47,072 bases of DNA from Pseudonocardia nigra (GTDB lineage: Bacteria; Actinomycetota; Actinomycetes; Mycobacteriales; Pseudonocardiaceae): positions 1 to 47,072 of the forward strand of contig NZ_JAHKRK010000041.1 of the NCBI RefSeq assembly GCF_019396355.1, in the 5' to 3' direction. Position 1 is the first letter of the stretch. Every line of letters begins with the position of its first letter. The notes under the pieces are model-generated. The model made no database searches. It was not told where the DNA came from and saw only the letters and a program-made list of their open reading frames with translations. The translations under genes and the position numbers were made by a program. Shown piece after piece: positions 43,091 through 47,072 of the stretch.

Positions 43091-44140
43091 ATGACGAACC
43101 GGACGGGATCCCCAGCCGTCGCCGTCGACCTTCCCGGGCTGGACCTGCCCCGGCTGCGGGCGTACCTCGACGCCGAGCTCCCGGGGACGGTGCAGGGCGA
43201 GCTGCGCGGGCGGGTGATCGCCGGCGGGAAGTCGAACCTGACCTACGAGATCACCGACGGGCACGGCGAGTGGATCGTGCGCCGCCCGCCGCTGGGGCAC
43301 GTGCTGGCCACGGCCCACGACATGGGCCGCGAGCACCGGGTGATCAGCGCGCTGAGCGCGACCCCGGTGCCGGTGCCCCGGACGTACGCCCTGTGCACCG
43401 ACCCGGAGGTGATCGGCGCGCCGTTCTACGTGATGGAGAAGGTCGAGGGCGTGCCCTACCGGACGGCGGAGGAGCTCGGCCGGTTCTCGCCCGAAGAGGT
43501 GCGCGCCATCTCCACGCGGCTGGTCGACACCCTCGCCCTCCTGCACTCGGTGGACCCCGAGCAGGTGGGCCTGCGCGACTTCGGCCGCCCGGACGGCTAC
43601 CTCGCGCGGCAGGTGCGGCGCTGGAAGCAGCAGCTCGACGCGTCGCACAGCCGGGACCTCGCCGGCGCCGAGGAGCTGCACCGGCAGCTGGCGGAGAACG
43701 TGCCCGAGCAGCAGGCCGCCGCGATCGTGCACGGCGACTACCGGCTCGACAACGCCCTCGTCGACGACGACGGCCGGGTGCGGGCGGTGCTGGACTGGGA
43801 GATGGCCACGCTCGGCGACCCGCTGGCCGACGTCGGCCTGCTGCTGGTCTACCAACGCCGCCACGAGCTCGGCGGCACGTTCACCGGCGGCGTCGCGACC
43901 GCGCCCGGGTTCCTGCGCCCGGACGAGGCCGTGGCGCGCTACGCCGAGCGCAGCGGGCGGGACCTGTCGGAGCTCGGCTTCCACCTCGCGCTCGGCTACT
44001 TCAAGTCCGCCGTGATCTGCGAGGGGATCCACTACCGCTACCAGCAGGGCCAGACCGTCGGGGCCGGGTTCGACACCGTCGGACAGGCGGTGGAACCGCT
44101 GCTGGCCGCCGGGCTGGCGGCGCTGCGAAGCAACGACTAG
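43091..44140 (+). CDS. APH-family kinase, ACAD10/11 N-terminal-domain-like
   Basis: A 349-residue aminoglycoside-phosphotransferase-fold kinase. It shows SNLTYEITDGHGEWIVRRPP, the catalytic loop IVHGDYRLDNALVDDDGRV and the metal site VLDWEMATLGDPLADVGLLL. These motifs, and GAPFYVMEKVEGVPYR, match the kinase half of ACAD10/ACAD11, which in mammals is fused to an acyl-CoA dehydrogenase domain and acts on hydroxyacyl-CoA. Here the dehydrogenase half is a separate gene three positions downstream. The ATG at 43091 follows GAGAGGA; a frame start at 43067 is less likely. It is not expected to confer antibiotic resistance. Confidence 0.92.
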   Translation: MTNRTGSPAVAVDLPGLDLPRLRAYLDAELPGTVQGELRGRVIAGGKSNLTYEITDGHGEWIVRRPPLGHVLATAHDMGREHRVISALSATPVPVPRTYALCTDPEVIGAPFYVMEKVEGVPYRTAEELGRFSPEEVRAISTRLVDTLALLHSVDPEQVGLRDFGRPDGYLARQVRRWKQQLDASHSRDLAGAEELHRQLAENVPEQQAAAIVHGDYRLDNALVDDDGRVRAVLDWEMATLGDPLADVGLLLVYQRRHELGGTFTGGVATAPGFLRPDEAVARYAERSGRDLSELGFHLALGYFKSAVICEGIHYRYQQGQTVGAGFDTVGQAVEPLLAAGLAALRSND

Positions 44141-44155
44141 GGAGGAACGTCCGGA

Positions 44156-44908
44156 GTGGACACCAGGTTCGAGGGAAAGGCCGCGATCGTCACCGGCGCC
44201 AGCCGGGGGATCGGGCTGGCGATCGCGCAGCGCATCGTCGACGAGGGCGGCCGCGTGTGCATCACCGCCCGCAAGCAGGAGACGCTCGACGAGGCCGTCG
44301 CGGCCCTGGGCGCGGACCGGGCCATCGCGGTGGCCGGCAAGGGTGACGACGCCGAGCACCAGGAGTCGGCGGTGAAGGCCACGCTGGAGGCGTTCGGCCG
44401 CATCGACTGCCTGGTGAACAACGCCGGGATCAACCCGGTGTACGGGCGGCTGGTCGACCTCGACCTGGGCGCCGCCCGCAAGATCGTCGAGGTGAACTGC
44501 CTGGCGGCGCTGGCGTGGACGCAGCGGGCCTACCACGGGTGGATGGCCGAGCACGGCGGCTCGATCGTCAACGTCGCCTCGGTGGCGGGCCTCGGATCGT
44601 CGCCGGGGATCGGGCTCTACGGCGCCAGCAAGGCGATGCTGATCAACATGACCCGGCAGCTGGCGGTGGAGCTCGGGCCGGCCGTGCGGGTCAACGCGGT
44701 CGCCCCGGCCGTGGTCAAGACCGACTTCGCCAAGGCGCTCTACTCCGAGGGCGAGGAGAAGGTCGCGCAGGCGTACCCGCTCAAGCGGCTCGGCGTCCCG
44801 GCGGACATCGGCAGCGCGGTGGCGTTCCTGCTGTCCGAGGACGCGTCCTGGATGACCGGCGAGCTCGTGGTGCTCGACGGCGGCGTCACGTTGACCCGGG
44901 AGCGGTGA
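44156..44908 (+). CDS. Short-chain dehydrogenase/reductase (FabG-like)
   Basis: A 250-residue SDR with TGASRGIGLAIAQRIVDEGG, NNAGINPVYG, the catalytic SVAGLGSSPGIGLYGASKAM and the tail SWMTGELVVLDGGVTLT. The GTG at 44156 has GGGAGGAA ten bases upstream, and the stop overlaps the next SDR start (GTGA). It probably oxidises or reduces a hydroxy/oxoacyl-CoA intermediate between the kinase and dehydrogenase steps. Confidence 0.92.
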   Translation: MDTRFEGKAAIVTGASRGIGLAIAQRIVDEGGRVCITARKQETLDEAVAALGADRAIAVAGKGDDAEHQESAVKATLEAFGRIDCLVNNAGINPVYGRLVDLDLGAARKIVEVNCLAALAWTQRAYHGWMAEHGGSIVNVASVAGLGSSPGIGLYGASKAMLINMTRQLAVELGPAVRVNAVAPAVVKTDFAKALYSEGEEKVAQAYPLKRLGVPADIGSAVAFLLSEDASWMTGELVVLDGGVTLTRER

Positions 44909-45684
44909 CCGACGTGGACGTGGCCGGGTCCGGCGTCGTCGTCACCGGTGGCGGGCGGGGCATCGGGCGGGCGATCGCCCGACTGTTCGCCGACCGGGGC
45001 GCCCACGTCGTCGTCAACGACCTGGACGCCGAGGCGGCCGAGTCCGTCGCGCGCGAGATCGGCGGGCACGCGATCGGCGGCGACGCCGCGTCCGAAGCCG
45101 GGGTGGAGGCGCTCGTCGCCGCGGCCCGCGACGCGGTCGGGGAGATCGACGTCTACTGCGCCAACGCCGGGATCGCCGGGGCGGGGGACGTCACCACCGA
45201 GGACGACCGGTGGGCGCAGATGCTCGAGGTCAACGTGCTCGCCCACGTGCGCGCGGCGCGGCTGCTCGTCCCCGGCTGGGTCGAGCGCGGCCACGGGCGG
45301 TTCGTCGTCACCGCGTCGGCCGCCGGGCTGCTGACCTCGCTGGGCAGCGCCCCGTACGCCGTCACCAAGCACGCCGCGGTGGCGTTCGCGGAATGGCTCG
45401 CGGCCACCTACGGCGACCGTGGGCTCGCCGTGCACTGCATCTGCCCGCAGGGCGTCAACACGCGGATGCTCGAGAACGCCGGGTCCCGCCGCGGGATCCT
45501 CACCCACGACAGCGCGCTCGAGCCGGAGCAGGTCGCCGAGGCCCTCTGGCAGGCCATGTGCACCGGGGAGTTCCTGGTGCTGCCGCATCCCGAGGTGCGC
45601 GGCTACATGGCGCGGCGCGCGACCGACCACGAGCGGTGGCTCGCCGGCATGCGCAAGCTGCAGCGCCGCTTCGACCACGCCTGA
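44905..45684 (+). CDS. Short-chain dehydrogenase/reductase
   Basis: A 259-residue SDR distinct from its neighbour. The cofactor motif is TGGGRGIGRAIARLFADRGA, then ANAGIAGAGDV and TASAAGLLTSLGSAPYAVTK. The C-terminal region LPHPEVRGYMARRATDHERW is longer and basic, as in mycobacterial SDRs of the cholesterol/lipid clusters. Its GTG start overlaps the previous stop. Substrate unknown. Confidence 0.9.
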   Translation: MTDVDVAGSGVVVTGGGRGIGRAIARLFADRGAHVVVNDLDAEAAESVAREIGGHAIGGDAASEAGVEALVAAARDAVGEIDVYCANAGIAGAGDVTTEDDRWAQMLEVNVLAHVRAARLLVPGWVERGHGRFVVTASAAGLLTSLGSAPYAVTKHAAVAFAEWLAATYGDRGLAVHCICPQGVNTRMLENAGSRRGILTHDSALEPEQVAEALWQAMCTGEFLVLPHPEVRGYMARRATDHERWLAGMRKLQRRFDHA

Positions 45685-45707
45685 TCTCTCGACCAAGGAG
45701 CCCTCCG

Positions 45708-46931
45708 ATGGACTTTTCCTTCGACCCCCGCACCGAGGAGCTGCGCACCCAGCTGCTCGCGTTCATGGACGAGGCCGTGTACCCGGCCGAGCAGGTGTTC
45801 CACGACCAGCTCGACCAGCTGGAGAACCCGTGGGCCTGGTCCACGGCGCCCGTCCTGCAGGACCTGCGCCGCGAGGCGCGCTCGCGCGGGCTGTGGAACC
45901 TGTTCCTGCCCGGCGAGCACGGCGCCGGACTCAGCAACCTGCAGTACGCCCCGCTCGCCGAGATCACCGGCCGGGTCGGCGTCGCCCCGGCCGCGATCAA
46001 CTGCTCGGCCCCCGACACCGGCAACATGGAAGTGCTGTCGATGTTCGGCACGGAGATGCAGCGCAAGGAGTGGCTGGAGCCGCTGCTCTCCGGTGAGGTC
46101 CGCTCGTCGTTCGCGATGACCGAGCCGGACGTCGCGTCCTCGGACGCCACCAACATCAGCACCCGGATCGAGCGCGACGGCGACGACTACGTCCTCAACG
46201 GCCGCAAGTGGTGGATCACCGGCGCGCTCAACCCCGAGGCCGCCGTCTTCATCGTCATGGGCAAGTCCGATCCGGAGGCGGCGCGGCACCGGCAGCAGTC
46301 GATGATCCTGGTGCCACGCGACACCCCCGGCCTGACGATCAAGCGCGGGATGGAGGTCTTCGGCTACGACGACCGGGAGAAGGGCGGGCACGCCGAGCTG
46401 GAGTTCGCCGACGTCCGGGTGCCCGCGGCCAACCTCGTCGGGCAGGAGGGCGACGGGTTCGCCATCGCGCAGGCCCGGCTCGGCCCGGGCCGGATCCACC
46501 ACTGCATGCGCGTGATCGGCGTCGCCGAGCGCGCGGTGGAGCTGATGTGCGACCGCGCGTCGCAGCGCGAGGCGTTCGGCAAGAAGTTGTCCGAGCAGGG
46601 CGTGATCCGGGACTGGATCGCCGAGGCGCGGGTGCGGATCGAGCAGCTGCGGCTGCTGACGCTCAAGGCCGCCTGGCTGATGGACAACGTCGGCAACAAG
46701 GGGGCCCACACCGAGATCCAGGCCATCAAGATCGCCGCCCCGCGGACGGTGGAGTGGATCCTGGACAAGGCGATCCAGGTGCACGGGGCCGGCGGGGTCT
46801 CGCAGGACTTCCCGCTCGCCCGCGCGTTCGCCGGCATCCGGACGCTCCGGTTCGCCGACGGCCCCGACGAGGTGCACAAGAACGCCCTCGCGCGCCGCGA
46901 GCTGCAGCGGCAGGCGCAGCGGCACGGCTGA
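45708..46931 (+). CDS. Acyl-CoA dehydrogenase, ACAD10/ACAD11-like
   Basis: A 407-residue FAD-dependent acyl-CoA dehydrogenase. It carries the signature NCSAPDTGNMEVLSMFGTE, then AMTEPDVASSDATNI, GRKWWITGALNPEAAV, LGPGRIHHCMRVIGVAERAV and QVHGAGGVSQDFPLARAF. These segments are nearly those of the dehydrogenase domain of ACAD10/11, more than of fatty-acid acyl-CoA dehydrogenases. With the APH kinase it would handle hydroxylated acyl-CoA, phosphorylating the hydroxyl and then eliminating phosphate. AAGGAG lies eight bases before the ATG. It is the last gene of the operon. Confidence 0.93.
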   Translation: MDFSFDPRTEELRTQLLAFMDEAVYPAEQVFHDQLDQLENPWAWSTAPVLQDLRREARSRGLWNLFLPGEHGAGLSNLQYAPLAEITGRVGVAPAAINCSAPDTGNMEVLSMFGTEMQRKEWLEPLLSGEVRSSFAMTEPDVASSDATNISTRIERDGDDYVLNGRKWWITGALNPEAAVFIVMGKSDPEAARHRQQSMILVPRDTPGLTIKRGMEVFGYDDREKGGHAELEFADVRVPAANLVGQEGDGFAIAQARLGPGRIHHCMRVIGVAERAVELMCDRASQREAFGKKLSEQGVIRDWIAEARVRIEQLRLLTLKAAWLMDNVGNKGAHTEIQAIKIAAPRTVEWILDKAIQVHGAGGVSQDFPLARAFAGIRTLRFADGPDEVHKNALARRELQRQAQRHG

Positions 46932-47072
46932 GCCGTCCGCGCCGGATTGCAGCAAAGTCCCCCATGGCCTTCGGCCGCCACGAGGTATGAGAATCGGGTC
47001 GGGTCCGGCTGAGCTCGGTTGGCATTGGTGCGTCTAGCCCGAAGCAAAGTCTGAGGCCTGGGGGCCTTCCCG
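46932..47072. other. Non-coding tail with a repeated GCAAAGTC and GGCC hairpins
   Basis: No gene is visible after the dehydrogenase stop. GCAAAGTC occurs at 46952-46959 and again at 47044-47051, each followed by a GGCC-rich inverted stretch (GGCCTTCGGCC and GGCCTGGGGGCC). These could be terminator-like hairpins. The window ends here. Confidence 0.35.

Noticed and set aside
43091..44140. Aminoglycoside resistance phosphotransferase
   Set aside because: The APH fold is of the ACAD10/11 type and the gene is in an acyl-CoA operon with the matching dehydrogenase.

Overview
High-GC actinobacterial chromosomal DNA, most likely from the Pseudonocardiaceae (Pseudonocardia-like). The reasons are very GC-rich third codon positions, GGAGG ribosome binding sites, frequent GTG starts, ATGA/GTGA stop-start overlaps, a TB7.3-type mini biotin carrier, a single-chain acyl-CoA carboxylase and an XRE-NTPase-WD40 protein. 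The genus is inferred from gene content. I saw no tRNA, rRNA, CRISPR array or intact insertion sequence.

Region 1 (1-6.8 kb) is worn. It holds remnants of a DinB/DUF664 protein and a DUF5131 (phage Gp37/Gp68) protein, then a large XRE-nSTAND-WD40 gene carrying an in-frame TAG and two frameshifts. An intact ECF sigma factor (divergent from the WD40 gene, with paired repeats between them) and a NADAR protein follow. Next is a head-on junction of two truncated genes: an ECF42 sigma factor tail and an acetoacetate decarboxylase C-terminus.

Region 2 (6.8-19.6 kb) is acyl-CoA and polyester metabolism. It has a family III CoA-transferase facing a fused 3-hydroxyacyl-CoA dehydrogenase/acyl-CoA dehydrogenase. 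A tightly coupled plus-strand operon follows: small membrane protein, PhaE-like subunit, class III PhaC, GNAT, SDR and acyl-CoA ligase. Then come two minus-strand alpha/beta hydrolases, a DHFR-fold reductase, a third hydrolase and a frameshifted MFS transporter.

Region 3 (19.6-23.9 kb) has a Tet(M)/Otr(A)-type ribosomal protection gene interrupted by one TAG and preceded by a possible leader peptide. It also has a short Clp-type AAA+ protein behind a symmetrical array of four operator-like sites.

Region 4 (24.0-33.6 kb) is one long minus-strand operon read from a promoter near 33.6 kb: OppD, OppF, lipoprotein OppA, OppB, OppC, enoyl-CoA hydratase, carboxyltransferase and acyl-CoA ligase. Uptake of a substrate is therefore transcriptionally tied to its CoA activation and carboxylation.

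Region 5 (33.7-37.7 kb) diverges from it: TetR, acyl-CoA ligase, biotin carboxylase and a 70-residue biotin carrier. The last two would complete the carboxyltransferase of region 4.

Region 6 (37.7-46.9 kb) has a second TetR, divergent from a six-gene operon: CoA-transferase, single-chain acyl-CoA carboxylase (with a 22-bp repeat array inside it and one frameshift), APH-type kinase, two SDRs and an acyl-CoA dehydrogenase closely resembling ACAD10/ACAD11. This looks like a pathway for hydroxylated or branched acyl chains. I cannot name the substrate.

A recurring theme is lesions (nonsense codons, 1-bp and 4-bp indels, a small deletion) in otherwise conserved genes. Either this is a decaying region or the assembly has indel errors; raw reads would decide.
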